A DNA stretch of 64,000 bases from Ilex aquifolium (Eukaryota; Streptophyta; Magnoliopsida; Aquifoliales; Aquifoliaceae), in NCBI GenBank assembly GCA_951799425.1, contig OX637405.1, forward strand, positions 26,391,635 through 26,455,634, written 5' to 3'. Position numbers and translations under genes: made by a program. Of this stretch, positions 1 through 12,264 are shown one piece after another; within the stretch, counting starts at the first letter, position 1; every line of letters starts with the position of its first letter. The notes beneath the pieces were generated by a model, which saw nothing but the letters and a program-made list of their open reading frames with translations, was not told the DNA's origin and searched no databases.

Positions 1-264
1 AACGTGTGTCAGGCATTTTTTCGTCTAGCAGTCGTTTCATTCTCCCAAGTTAATCATTGCATGCATCATTGAGACATGCACTTTGTTTTGACGACATGTC
101 TTGCATTAAATGTTTGTCCTTTAGGCTTCAGTCGCTTCATTAGGTCCATGCTTTAAAAAGGGGCACAAGTCTTCCTTTCTTCTTCACTCGTTCTTTTTTT
201 CTGGCTTTTTCTTTGCTGTTTTAGGTTTTACCTTTCTGAAATAGCTTCTCTCACTTCTTTAGAC

Positions 265-2150
265 ATACATGCTTGCAGAACCAAGTACCAAATTCCCGAA
301 GACATTCAAATTCATGTCGCCGGAACCGATAATTGTTTGATTGGTACCAGAGAGAGCATCCCCATCCGTACTCAAGTCATCACTGAAGGTGGTGTTTGTT
401 TCCCTCTGCATCCCCTTCTTTTTATGGGTGCTTTCAGCACTAAAGCTATGCCTCATTTAGTGTTGTCCTAACTTCTTTAGGATTGTAATAGGTGTTGCTG
501 CCCTTAACAAGCTTCTGGATTTGGGTCTGGGTTTTTGGGAAATCTTATTCTATTATATTATCAAGCCTATTGGAGACGACTACTAACTCGCAGTGAGGAA
601 GAAGAACCGCTACTTGGTGACCCATCTCCTAGACTCGAACAAAGGTCATGAAAATTATGTCATTTTTGTCTCGGGCAATTGGGAATATGCTACTGGTGAA
701 ACTCCTTCCTATGATGCCCTTACGAAAAAGGCGCACAAGGTGACTGACGATATGCTTCTTTCCTTTTTTTCTTTTTTTTAAAACCTTTCTCTTTACACTT
801 TTCTTTCCTCTTTTGTAGGTGAAACTGTGAAGGGAAAGATCTCGGGGCGTTCCGTAAAAATGGACGAGTTGAAGAAGGTATAGAGCTTCAACGAATATCT
901 CCTCTACCAAACTGCACACACATTTCTCAGGTGTACTCCAACCTACATGTCTTTCATTGCGGTCCCTCCCCGCCCCAACACTACTCTGGCCGACGATCAT
1001 CATGCCATCCAAGCTGCTCGGGATCAAACTCCTCGTTCTTGCAAGAAGGCTGCAGCTGGCCCTTTTGGAAAGAACAGGCCAGTGAAACTTCCTTGATTTC
1101 CTTTCTTCTTCAAACATGATTGAAACGTTTTCTACCCAAGTTCAAACTTATGTCGATCCTAAAGGTCCTACTTTGGAAGAACCTGCTGAGGTGAAACAGG
1201 TAACATATTCTGAGGAGCCAATGGATGATTCAGCTAGGGCTTCGATAGATGTAAACCTTGAGCCTTCCTCATCCACCCCGAGCTCCTTTCTCCTTCTTCG
1301 GAGCCAACTTCTCCAACCGATTTTTCAGAAGCCATCTCGGTCCTGTCGAGATCATGCCCCGAAGAAGCACAAAGCGCCAAAACCTGATATTTTCTTTCCC
1401 CTAGAGCCTGTGATTCCCTTTTTTTGCCCAATTCTGAAGGCAAAAGGAAGGGAAATCACTGTTCAAGACTCTACTGCTAAGAACTTCAATGTGGCAGTAG
1501 GTATTGCCAGAGGAGTGATTATTCCTCGTGACTTGGCTGCAAACGAGGCACTGTTCGATGATAAAATTACTCGATAAGCTATCCAGCAGATGGTTCTAGT
1601 ATTCTTATTCTTACATCTCCCTTCTTTTTCCCTTTGGAAGATAGTTTGTTTTTGCAAATATTCTTCATTTGCTTTTACTTGTGGTTTGCAGGGACTTCAA
1701 AAGGTTCATAAAGTTGGGGCGAGGATTGCCAAAAAGAATAATGCTATGAAGAAGGCAGTTCATGAGTGCATGTCTACACTGGTGAAGAAGGAATCCGCTA
1801 ATGAAAAGTATGTCAAACTTTACGAGAAAATGCTGGTTCTCCAGGCTTAAATGCTAAGCCTGACTGACGAGAATAAGAAGCTTGCAGTGAAGGTAGAGGA
1901 TTTGAAAGCTTCAGATAGTGCGATCAACGTAGAGCTTTCCCAAACCCAGCTTGATCACTTTAAACTTTTGAAGAATTCGAGTGGTTCACGACTGAAGCCA
2001 AAGATCTAGAGGATTTGGCCTTTGAACAAGGAATGGTAAAGGCGGAGAATGACTTGGCTCTATAGATTCCCACTCTAGAGAAGGCATATTTCTATAAGGG
2101 TTGGCTTGCAGCCTTGACAACTACGAGTGTGCCCCAATCTTCTAAGCTAT
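265..2150 (+). pseudogene. Antisense extra ORF (aORF) of a Tat-type Ty3 retrotransposon, decayed
   Basis: This plus-strand coding remnant lies opposite to the gag-pol of the surrounding Ty3 element. The N-terminal part (about 280-470) includes the segments YQIPEDIQIHV and EGGVCFPLHPLL, then is broken by a stop at 470. The frame resumes with RIVIGVAALNKLLDL (about 480-530) and YLVTHLLDSNKG (about 610-650). An intron with a TTTGTAG acceptor near 818 is likely. Later parts at 1116-1577 and 1690-2147 become charged and coiled-coil-like and end near a YFYKGWLAAL segment. The same order of segments occurs on the minus strand at 28599-31140, so this is one family. It resembles the plant 'putative gypsy type transposon' domain found in antisense ORFs of Tat-lineage elements. 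Its function is not known. Stops and frameshifts make it a pseudogene. Confidence 0.72.
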
Positions 2151-2339
2151 AATTTCGTTACTCTACTACGAGCTCCTCTGAACCACCGCCTTCCTGAAAA
2201 CAACTGTTCTGAAAATAGATATCCATTTTTTCTCTTTTTTTTTATAAGTGTGACTCTATTCCTTTTTTGTTGCATATATGGAAAGATATTTTTTAACAAG
2301 TTTCTTTGCATTCTTTTTTCTTTGTTTTGCTTTTAGTGG

Positions 2340-2940
2340 TTCTGTCAAAAGCACTTAGCTAGGGGGTCCTTTGATACTTAGACAGATTTCTAAGAAGTTA
2401 TAGCCCTTTATTCTGCCTTTCTTCAAAGAGTTCAGTCCCAAATACTTAGCTAGAGACCTTTCAATACTTAGAATTTTTTTTTTTAATCCTAAGAAGTTAT
2501 GGTCCATGCTCGGCCATTCTCCAAAGATCTCAATCCCAAGCACTCTTGCTTAGAATTACTCTAAGAAGTTATGGCCCATGCTTGGCTCTTCTCCAAAGAG
2601 CTTGGTCCCCAAGCACTCAGCTAAGGACTTTTCATACTTAGAAAAAAAATTTACGCTAAGAAGTTATGGCCCATGCTTGACCCTTCTCCAAAGAGCTCGG
2701 TCCCAAGCACTCAGCTAGGGACTTTTCATACTTAGAAAAAAAATTTACTCTAAGAAGTTATGGCCCATGCTCAACCCTTCTCCAAAGAGCTCGGTCCCAA
2801 GCACTCAGCTAGGGACTTTTCATACTTAGAAATAATTTTTACTCTAAGAAGTTATGGCCCATGCTCGGCCCTTCTCCAAAGAGTTCAGTCCTATTAATAC
2901 TTGGAAATCTCTCTAAGAAGGCTTGGTCCTCTTGGTCCTT
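2340..2940. repeat. Tandem repeat, about 65-100-bp units, between aORF and integrase
   Basis: Six to seven diverged copies share the core CTAAGAAGTTATGGCCCATG, followed by CTTCTCCAAAGAGCTCGGTCCCAAGCACTCAGCTAGG and a poly-A stretch. Unit starts are near 2393, 2493, 2560, 2657, 2750, 2844 and 2915. Tandem arrays between pol and the 3' LTR are common in large Tat elements. No coding potential is seen. Confidence 0.85.
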
Positions 2941-3328
2941 TCTTCGAGGAGTTTGTTTCCATGCACGCACCGACCCGCCGATCCAATCAAACTCAGATAA
3001 CTACCCGTTTGGTTTACATTGTCATGCCTAACCTTGGGCCTAGATCTGATTAGGTGGCTATGCTTGATTTAGGCTCTTACCTCTATCAGAATTTTAGTCT
3101 CCCTGCCTTTGTAGTAAGATGGGTTCAACAAACTCAGAATTTGATAGATTTGTAACAAAATTTTATTAAAAATGCTTTTAAAGCACAAGGAGAAATATTC
3201 TTAAAGAATGTATTCTTTTCCTAAAGATAGGTCTTATAGGGGGTACCCTTATTTCCCAAAGGTGCTTCGGAGTTTGTATTTGTGAAAGAACTTCAGAAAT
3301 AGAACTTTCGCAGATTAGCTATATTCCT

Positions 3329-4440
3329 CTAGTCCAAAGTCTCAAGTTCATAAGATCCATTTTCTCCTACTCGGGTTACCTTATAGGGCCCCTCCAAATT
3401 AGCACCTAGCTTTCCATGCATTGGATTTTTGGATGATCCTATAACGCTTCTCACAACTAGGTCCCCGAGGAAAAAAGTGCGAGGGTTGACCTTCTTGTTA
3501 TATGCCCGAGACATCTGTTGCTGATAGGATGTTATTCGAACTGCAGCTGATTCCCTCTTTTTTTCAAGCAGGTCTAACTCCCAACCAATTGCAATGTCGT
3601 TGTCCCCTTTAATTACTAGGTCAGTTCATAGTGTTGGAAACCCAATTTCCAATGGTATTACAACCTCCATTCCGTAAGTGAGTGCAAATGGAGTTTCCCC
3701 CATTGCACGCCATGGTGTGGTTCGGTACGTCCACAGAACGCTGGGCAACTATTTCACCCATTTTTCTATCGCGTTCTCCAACCTTTTTCTTAATCTCGTC
3801 TGGGATTTTTTTGTTTGAGATTTCAGCCTATCCATTACTTTGTGGGTAAGCTAGAGTGGAGTAGTGATTCTGAATCCCATATTGTTGACAAAAGGCTTTG
3901 AAGGAGCCGCTTTCGAATTGGGTTCCATTGTTAGATATGAGGGCGGTTGGTATACCAAACCTTGTAATAATGTTAGTCCATATGAATTTTCTTGTATCCG
4001 TGTCCTATATGTTTGCCTAGAGCTTGATTTCTATCCATTTTGTGAAATAGTCAGTTGTAACAAGCACGAATCGTTTGTTTCCGGGGGCTCGAGGCATAGA
4101 CCCTACTATGTCCAGTCCCCACTATGCAAACGGCCATGAATTGGAGAATAGAAGCAAATCATGGGCAGGCTCCCTTGGTATTAGAGAAAAGATTTGGCAT
4201 TTGTCACAATGCCTAACAAACTGTTGGGCATCTTTTTGCATGTACGGCCACCAAAATCCCTAGGAAAGTGCTCGGTGGGCCAGTGACCTTCCCCCAGTGT
4301 GCGCGCCACAGCTTCCCTCATGGATCTCAGACAAGAAATCTTGAACCAACTCTAGATGAACACATTTTAGGTAGGGTCCACCGAATGAACGTCGATAGAG
4401 CTCCTTTTTTGGGGAGAGCTAGAACCTAGCTGCCTTTAGT
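3329..4440 (-). pseudogene. Ty3 integrase, Tat lineage (decayed)
   Basis: Read on the minus strand, this stretch carries the integrase of the element. Part of the catalytic core is visible: ITRFGIPTALIS followed by NGTQFESGSFKAFCQQYG, then STLAYPQSNG, with the second conserved Asp replaced by Asn (ISNNGTQF where ISDNGTQF is usual). The C-terminal domain follows at 3514-3329 (MSRAYNKKVNPRTF, then GDLVVRS and LEGPYKVTRV). Upstream the frame shifts several times. The enzyme would have inserted the element's cDNA into the host genome. The reading frames are broken, so it is inactive. Confidence 0.8.
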
Positions 4441-6265
4441 CGTAACTGATAAGCCACATTCTTATCTTCAGTTAAGTCCTCGTTTTTCAGATAACCAATG
4501 ATTACATCCATTAAGATCGGCTTTACCTCACTAGAGAGTACTTCTTTTGATAATGGTGTTGCAATACTCGACTCTCCTTTGTACTCGACTGTAACAGTCA
4601 TTCCTCTTCTTTCATCAATGGCCGATGCTAGGATGCAAGAGCATCAGCATGTGCATTTTTTGCTCAGCCTACTTGCTAAATGGAGGCGTTCAAAAAAAAA
4701 AAAAAACTTGCTAAATGGAGTACTCTCGGACCTGAGTTCTTTCTTAGAAAAATCGTAGTAAGCGACCATCCTCTCGTCTTTCGTCGTGGAATCCCCAAGT
4801 ATCTGATTTACCACCAACTATGAGTCGAAAAATATCTGAAGCTTCATAACGCTCATATCGGTTGCAAGCCTTACTCCTGCTAGTAAGGCTTCATATTCTG
4901 CCTCGTCGTTTAAGCCTTGAAAATCGAGTCTTACGCCTTTCTCTAGTACATCTCCCTCTAGACTCTCAAGTATGATTCATATTCCTGCTTCTTTTTGGTT
5001 TGATGATCCGTCAACGAATAGGCTCCAACATCTTACAGTGCCTATCCCAACATCTACATCAGCTCTTGGATTCGAGGATGGCTTTTCAATGGAATTGTGC
5101 TTTGGGGAGAACACGACGATGAACTCGGCCACCACCTGTTCCTTAATCGCCGTTCTAGGTTCAAACAGGAAGTCATATTCGCCGAGCTCAACCGCCCATT
5201 TGGATATTCGCCCGGATAGGTCTCGGTCTTGCGAAAAAAGGGCTTTAAGTGGCTGGTTGGTGAGTACAGTAATCATGTGTGCCTGGAAGTAATGACGTAA
5301 CTTTCGAGCCGAGCTCACTAGGGCTAGTGTCAACTTTTCCAATGACAAATACATCGTCTCTACATCTAGGAACATTTTGTTGACATAATCGACCGGGCTC
5401 AAGGCCTTTTGAGAATTTCTCATTAGGGCCCCACTAACTGCATTTTTTGATACGGCTAGGTACAACAACAGATGCTCCTCTGTTAATGGTGTGGTCAGGA
5501 GTGGCAGAGTAGCTAAGTAGATCTTCAACTTGCTGAAAGCCTCTTCACATTCTTGATCCCAAAGCATGCCCTCCTTTCCCTTGATGGACTGGAAGAACGG
5601 TTGGCATTTATTCGACACTCAGGAAATAAACCTACAAAGTACGGCTTCCATTCCTGTTAACCTTTGAAGTTAATTAATAGTTTTCATGACTACAATTGTG
5701 TCAATGCCTTAAATTGGTCAGGATTTGCTTCGACTCCTCGATGGGTCACCAAGAAACCTAAAAAAAATTCAGAGCCAACACCGAATGCACACTTTGAAGC
5801 ATTCAACTTCATCTGATATTTGTGAATGACATCAAAATTTATCCTTAAATCTAAGAGAAGGTTATTAGCTTTTCGACTTTTTACCACCATATATCATCAA
5901 TATAAACCTCCTTGATGTCACCAACATTTGCAAAAATATTTTTGTAACCAGCCTCTAGTAGATTGCACCTACGTTGTTCAGCCCGAAAGGCATTACTTTG
6001 TAGCAGTAGGTTCCTTTAGAAGTTATAAATGAGGTCTTCTCTTGATCATATTCGGCGAGCGGAATCTGGTGGTATCTCCTATATGCGTCCAAAAAACTCA
6101 TCCGTTCATGCCCAGCTGTCGCATCGACTAACTGGTCAATTTTTGGCAAGGGGGAAGCTTTCCTTCGGGCATACCTTATTCAGATCGGTGAAATCAACGC
6201 ATACCCTCCATTTCCCAATCTCCTTCTTGATGACCATCTTATTAGACAACCAGGTCGGGTACTAA
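4440..6265 (-). pseudogene. Reverse transcriptase with two RNase H domains, Tat-lineage Ty3 (decayed)
   Basis: Reverse transcriptase is read from 6265 downwards: SFLDAYRRYHQIPLAEYDQEKTSF, then the YCYKVMPFGLNN block and YIDD near 5905. RT-type RNase H follows in the frame 5618-4977 (LLLYLAVS, then LEKLTLALVSSARKLRHYFQ). A second, archaeal-type RNase H begins with SLFVDGSSNQKEAG at about 5010 and continues with LNDEAEYEALLAGVRLA near 4900-4860. A dual RNase H is a recognised hallmark of the Tat lineage. The frame is lost just after YIDD by what looks like a 2-nt AT duplication, and again at several other points. There is also a stop inside the second RNase H. Confidence 0.85.
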
Positions 6266-7239
6266 ACCTCCTTGATGGTTTGTGATTCTAACGACCTTGT
6301 TACTTCTTCCTTCACTACCTCCTTCACTACCTCCTTATGTTGTGGTGCTAACCTTCGCTACTTTTGATTTACTGGTTTAAAGTTCGAGTCAACATTTAAG
6401 TGATGACAGGTGATCTTTGGGGGGACAACCGGCATCCCGTAGATGGTCCATGCGAACATGTCAACATACTCTTTGAGGAGTGAGACAAGTCTCTCGCGTT
6501 CCTAGGCTCCCAATGATGAACCTAGGAGGAAATACCTTTCAACATTCCCGTCTAGAGGTACTATAGTCAGGTTTTCAAAAGTTTGATCGATCAGATCGAT
6601 AATTAGCTCTTCGATGGCCAACCTATCGAACTTTGATTGCTATTTCCTCATTTTCTCAACTAGATCTTCGTTATGTACCTTGCTGCACCCCTTGCCTTTT
6701 ACTGATGTTAAAAGACAAGTTCATGAATTCACTTGGTCCCATCGAATGTTAATTATCCCCTCCACTGAGGGGAATTTGAGCACTTGGTGATATGTTGACG
6801 GGACTACCTTCATCTCATGCAATCAGGTGCGCCCCATGATTTTTGTTATGTTGATTTTGCGTCCACCACTAGGAACTCTGTCATAGTTCCAACCGGTCCC
6901 ATACAGATAGGAAGTGTGATATTTCTTTTCGGAAGAACTTTTTTCCCACTGAACCCTACCAGGGGGGTGTTAGCTAGTTTGAGATCCTCCTTCTTAAGGC
7001 CTAACTTATGAAAAAGACCCATGTATATGATCTAAGAGGAGCTTCCTTGATCGATCAGCACCCGCCTCACGTCAAAGTTGGCAATTCGTAGGGTGATCAC
7101 GAGTGCGTCGTTATGGGGCTGGTGAACTTTGATCAAATCTTGCTCAAAGAAGCTGATCATCCCCACCGATTCATCCATTTTCAGTTCTTACTTCCGACTT
7201 CGACTGACAGCCTCAATTGATAGACCTCCCTGGTCTGAG
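6266..7239 (-). pseudogene. Ty3 protease and gag-pol linker region (decayed)
   Basis: On the minus strand the segment RRVLIDQGSS (about 7065-7035) matches the catalytic D-x-G-S block of a retrotransposon aspartic protease. It is followed by YMGLFHKLGLKKEDL and PLVGFSGKK. The remaining part down to 6266 is the linker to reverse transcriptase and is full of stops. The reading is cut on the upstream side by the hAT MITE at 7240-7929, beyond which gag continues. Confidence 0.65.
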
Positions 7240-7929
7240 TAGGACTGTCAAAATTCGACACGACACGATTAACCGACACGAATTAAACGGGTTTGGGTGA
7301 GATCTTAACGGGTTTGGATGATAAACGGGTTGACACGCCAAACATGTTTAATAAACGGGTCGTGTTCGGGTGAGACCTGTCAAACCGTTTATCACACGTT
7401 TACCCGTTTAAATAAAATTAATATAATAATAAATTAATAATTATTTTAAAAAATTAGCAAGAAAAAAAGAAGTAAAGAAATCGATACAAAAAAAAAAAAA
7501 GTGAAGTAGTAGTTCAAAGGCAAAGGAGGGGAGATGGGGAACACTTCAAAGATAAGGGCAAACCAATGCTTTTTGTTTTGTCCCACATTGGCAAATGAGG
7601 GGAGATGGGGAGGGGTGAGTTGCCTATAAGAGGCAATGGCCTCTTGCCTTTTTTTTTAAGCCTTCAAGTTTGATTTTTGTGAGATTTGGCTAAAAATTTC
7701 TCTTTTTTGAGGTAAATACAATTAGGAGTAAAAAAAAAGTGGAGTATTAAAATTTGTTGATATAATTTTTTTAAAATTAAACGAGTTAAATGAGTCGTGT
7801 CGTGTTACCCGTTTATTAAACGGGTCGTGTTCGTGTTAAAATTTTTCACCCGTTTATTAAACATGTCGTATATGGGTTTACATATTTTTCACCCGTCATC
7901 CGTTTAACCCGACACGTTTGACGCCCCTA
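7240..7929. mobile_element. Non-autonomous hAT MITE, family 1 copy A (690 bp)
   Basis: The element begins TAGGACTGTCAAAATTCGAC and ends GTTTGACGCCCCTA, which are inverted-repeat ends. It is flanked by a perfect 8-bp duplication GGTCTGAG (7232-7239 and 7930-7937). An 8-bp duplication with TAGGG-type ends is the hAT signature. Subterminal sequence is rich in repeated ACGGGT and ACCCGTTTA motifs in both orientations. The middle is AT-rich and has no ORF. A second copy lies at 51888-52300. It is inserted in the gag/protease region of the Ty3 element. Confidence 0.92.
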
Positions 7930-8597
7930 GGTCTGAGCAGCCTTCTAGATGTACACCCTTGGCAAGTTGTTGGTTTCTATGTGAGGATTTATCACCGTGT
8001 GAATCACGTCGATGACGTCGGCTATTGTTGGTCAGTTGCCCTGGATGCAGGCTACACCTCTTTTGACATTCTTGCTTCCTTTATTCTCCATAAACTACGA
8101 GAGATGCCCCCGCTTGGACCAACTCTTCAATGTGTTGTTTTAAAGATTGGCAATTCTTGGTCATATGTCCCACATCCCGGAGGTACGAATGGCTGAAGTT
8201 CAGATTTTTTTTCGATGGATCCCCTCCCAGCTTGTTTAGACATTTGAAGTAAGGTTTTCCTTTAATCTGAGACAGAATTCTATAAATGGGTTCCTTAAAC
8301 ACTGTGTTTACCCCCAACAAACAAAGATTTGGATGGAAACCCCTCCTTCTCCCTCCTCTAGCTCCCATCTCTACCTTGTTCCATTGACTTTTCCTTGCAG
8401 AACTATTTTTTCCCAGCCTATTCTCTACCAAACATCCCTTCCAAGATTATCATCGATTTTAGCAAAATTTTTACTCTGGCCATCAGATCTTCCATTTCTA
8501 GTGCTGGTCTCCTTGTAAGTGATTGGTACAACAGATTATCTTTTGACAATCCTATTTTGAAGGATACTATTGCAATCTCTGGGTTGCATGATTCTAC
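7930..8597 (-). pseudogene. Ty3 gag, C-terminal part (split by insertions)
   Basis: Minus-strand reading from 8597 gives NPEIAIVSFKIGLSKDNLLYQSLTRRP and further down HMTKNCQSLKQHIEELVQAGA, which is typical of the C-terminal part of Tat/Ty3 gag. The frame joins the gag N-terminal half at 9911-10390 once the solo LTR is removed. Stops near 8430-8390 show decay. Confidence 0.75.
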
Positions 8598-9905
8598 TAA
8601 TAGAGTAGTATACTAAAAGTTTGTTTTTTGTAGTGAAACTCGTTTTATTAATTAATAAAAGTTTGTTCTTTCCATTTTATTGAGAATCTATATGGGTAAA
8701 ATATTTGTATTATATTTTATATACGATATGCATGTGTGTCTTATATTTTACATTGTAGATAATCTGGTGTGTAGAGTTCGATTTATGCACAAAAGACCAA
8801 ATTATCGAATCCTTGTATAATATGAGTATATGTTCACAATCGTAGATGGAATTGGACACGCCATCAGTATGATTGTAGTGTAATATTCTGGCATAGTTTG
8901 TCTTGACTATAGGAGATTGTTTGATGTCTCGGATTATTGCACTAGTATATTTTTGTGTATTGAACAGACCCATGTTGATGTTATTATTTTTTATTGATTT
9001 AATAAGATAATAAATACCTCATGATTATTATGATTGCTTATGCTCTTAATCCCTAAATATTTAATTGTCACGTGCATATAATGTTTGTCACTTTAATTCA
9101 TCAAAGAGTGAGATTCATATTGGATCAATAAGCTCGATGAATTGGGAGACGATGTTATTTGTATGGTGGAAATTAAATATTAAAGGAAACCACGTCATAG
9201 TATTTAAATGGGATGATGATGTCCTCTTGAGGAAGCTCATAAATTTTGTCCATGTCAAACTCTGTAGGTGGATTTAATTATTCGACATGATAAATAAGTT
9301 AAGTGGTAAGGTCTCAAGGAATAAAAGAAGTCAATTAAATATAATTGTCAGTGATTTATTTAATTGGTAGACATCTGTAATCTTAAACGTGAAGAGATTA
9401 TTAAACATATAATAATGAGCTCGAATATAATTTTGAGATAAGGCCCAGGAGATCAATAATAAGTCTTTAGTGGACTGACTTATTATTAATGGGCTGTAGG
9501 ATGTTTGTTCTGGGTTGAACATAGGAATCCTAAGTCCATTGGGAGCCCGATTCTTATTTCTCATTAGGGTCTCTGTCGCAGCCTATATATAGACGTCTAG
9601 GTTTTCTATTTCAGCATCTTATCTTTACTGACGTTTTTTAGGGAGGCTGAAAGAGATAGCAAGGATTCGGAGGTCTTGGCAGCCCATATTGCATCCAAAT
9701 TCTGACGTAGAGAGATATACAACAGAAGGCCGCGAGATTTATCGAGCTGTAGTCGTTGTTCTGTTCTACGTTTGTGCTGAGAGGAGATCAGTCCCTAGAG
9801 ATCTCGAATGTAAGCCCTAATTCCGTCTTGTAGGGTTTTAAAGAAAAATTTTTGATATTCGATATATACGCGCTGTCAATGGCTCTTCGGATTTCCGTTC
9901 CAACA
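8598..9905 (+). mobile_element. Solo LTR (1308 bp) inserted in gag
   Basis: The insertion is flanked by a perfect 5-bp duplication TCTAC (8593-8597 and 9906-9910), and the gag reading is continuous across it. The 3' end is a normal LTR end (TTCCAACA). The 5' end reads TAATAG where TG is expected, consistent with a mutated terminus. A TATA box (GCCTATATATAGAC) lies at about 9581-9594, setting the orientation as plus. There is no internal coding region or second LTR, so this is a solo LTR left by recombination. The superfamily is not determined. Confidence 0.82.
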
Positions 9906-9910
9906 TCTAC

Positions 9911-10390
9911 TTCGTTCATTGTTTCTTAGTAACGATGAGCATATTCTTGCAATGTTTCACCATTCTTTTTTTTCAACATTAGTAACGCCCCGACGTCCTT
10001 GGGTTGGCGACTACTGGTGATAAACCGAGCCGTAAACTGTTCGGCAAGTTGTCCTTAGCCATCCATTGAGTTTTTTGCCAGGTTTTTGAACCATTTCATG
10101 GCTGATTCCCCGAGGCTGTTGGGGAATATAATACACAACAACGGTTCATTCTTCTTGTGGATTGTCATGAGTTGCCTATAATGACAGATGTGTGAAGTCG
10201 GATCCATTTTTCCATCATCTAATTTGAAGTTCGGGACTCTGAACTTGCTTGGGATCCTTTCTCACTCGATCCATCTAGTGAAAGGCGAAGCCTCTATACC
10301 TCCCACATATTCACCTGTGGATCTTCATGCTAAGTCTCTAGCTGATTTTTGCTTGAGCCTTTTCGCCGATTGTTCAGTGATTAGTAGTTA
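9911..10390 (-). pseudogene. Ty3 gag, N-terminal/capsid part (Tat-lineage element)
   Basis: The minus strand reads YRQLMTIHKKNEPLLCIIFPNSLGESAMKWF, then QLAEQFTARFITSSRQPKDVGALLMLKKKNGETLQEYAHRY. This is the retrotransposon gag capsid domain. In-frame stops are present (for example before GQLAEQF). The reading runs into the solo LTR at 9905 and resumes at 8597. Upstream, the sequence beyond 10433 belongs to another element, so the 5' LTR of this Ty3 copy is not visible. Confidence 0.8.
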
Positions 10391-10432
10391 AAATTAGCAT
10401 ATTACTATGCTCTTTTAAGACTAATTATACTT

Positions 10433-12136
10433 TGATGGAGTTCAAATGATGACATTTCAGGGCATAAATTGTACAAGGGACCAAAGGCGATGGATATCAG
10501 ACTTTAATGCAACACCAGCATATTCTGGAGCAAAATTGGAAGAGCTTGGACCAAGGCAAGAACGTTCGAACGCCAATCAACGTTTGAACGTTACCTTCAA
10601 TCATGTGAAGACCAGACTGCTGAGACATGGCGTGTTGCAGCCAAGAAGGAAGACCCTGAGGTACTTGAGTACCATGTTCGAACGCCAATCAACGTTCGAA
10701 CGTCCCCTGGAATTATTTGAGGACCATGATGCTGCATGGAGTGTGGAAATAAACTTCACAGAAGACCATAAGCCACTTGAGTGGGAAGGTCATACCCCAT
10801 CTGGTGTTCGAACGCCCATCAAGCAAAGACAGAAACAACGTTCGAACGCCAGACAACGTTTGAACGTTGTCTGCAGAGTGGTTAGCTTTCACTTGGACTT
10901 GGGCGGCCATGCACTATTCTTTCACCCCCTCTTGTCTCCTCCTCCTTGCCTATAAATACTCCCATTTTAGGAGAGTAAAAAAAAAAGGGGTAGAGAGCTT
11001 GATGGAGGCTTAGACTCCCACTCATATAGTTGTAGAATTGTCTTATATTTACTTGTATCAAGGGAGATAGTTCATCTTTTGGTTGTGGATCACCCTCCAA
11101 AAATGACTAGCTTTCTTCTACTTTCAATATATGTTCCATTCACTTCTATTGCTTGAGCTTCTTTCTTCCCTTAGAGGAGTGAAACTCTTCCACTTTTCTA
11201 GAGTTTCGCCAAAGCCGTAAAGGATGGAACTTGATTCACTCATTTTTCGTCGAAGATCGGCTCTTTGTTTATTGTGATTTATCTTGTGAACCCTCTACTT
11301 GGAGGAATGAGCATCACTCACTTTTTTAGCTTTACCAAAGCCATGAAGAGTGAGTAATTTCTCATTCACTGTTTAGTAAGAGGTGATGGACATGTATAAA
11401 TTATCCAGAAGTTATATCTGTGTAATTTCGATTATGTTTAATGCTTTATATTCCCCATGCTTATTGAATGATTGATTGCATCTAGCAAAACTAAGGTACT
11501 TTGTATAATCGGGAGTTCTTTCTATAACATAGATAACTCTTGCATAGAAGAACTCATCGGTTCAAGACAAGTACCCGGCTAGATCTTCATGACTACCCTT
11601 CAATCTTCACCATTATTGCGCTTCAATTAAAGAATGGAAATGGAACATTAATGTCATGATTGGATGTCTTGTAGAAACACTTGCTTGTTTGTAGACGAGT
11701 TGAGTTTCGACACAGACAATTCTTGTAAACTTCTAGAAAGATTTCGGAATCATGTTCTTAATTCTCACAACCCACCTTTATCTTCTGATTAACCTGTTGT
11801 TGACACGGGGGTTAATTGAGTTATCAAGCAAAAATTTACTAAACCGGATGATTAACTACATGTCCAGATCCTCGAACTAAAGAGTGACATTTTTACATTG
11901 GTGCTTATCTTATATTCTGTCTAGAAAACCTTCTTGGAAAGAATTTTATATTCTGTCCAGGATATCTCATACACCACACAACTTCAAATCTCAAAGGTTA
12001 CAATCTTTAGGTCTCCACCACTGCTTACTTTGAAACACCAACAATAGTTCCCTGTGGATTCGACTCCGGACTCAAACCGGATTATTACTACAACTTGACC
12101 GTCTGCACTTGGGTGTACACATTTCGGATCAAGTCA
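10433..12136 (+). mobile_element. 5' LTR of a second Ty3 element (about 1.7 kb)
   Basis: The proposed LTR starts TGATGGAG and ends AAGTCA six bases before a primer-binding site at 12143. A TATA box (GCCTATAAATACTCCC) lies near 10949-10957. The U3 part carries repeated palindromic motifs of the form AACGTTCGAACG, seen about 10560-10590, 10676-10704, 10805-10815 and 10838-10868. The start is inferred, because the matching 3' LTR is not in the window to align against. Confidence 0.6.
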
Positions 12137-12142
12137 AGTTTT

Positions 12143-12160
12143 TGGCGCCGTTGCTGGGAA
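12143..12160 (+). other. Retrotransposon primer-binding site
   Basis: The sequence TGGCGCCGTTGCTGGGAA lies just inside the proposed LTR end. It closely matches the primer site used by Athila/Tat-type plant Ty3 elements, thought to pair with the 3' end of tRNA-Asp. One base differs from the common form. Confidence 0.8.
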
Positions 12161-12264
12161 CCATAAAAGGTGTTTTAAGGTCAAAGGTAAAAAAACCTTT
12201 ATTTTTGTATATATTCTTTGGTTTACTGTGAATAATTTTGTTTTGTTTTATTTTCTTTATTTTT

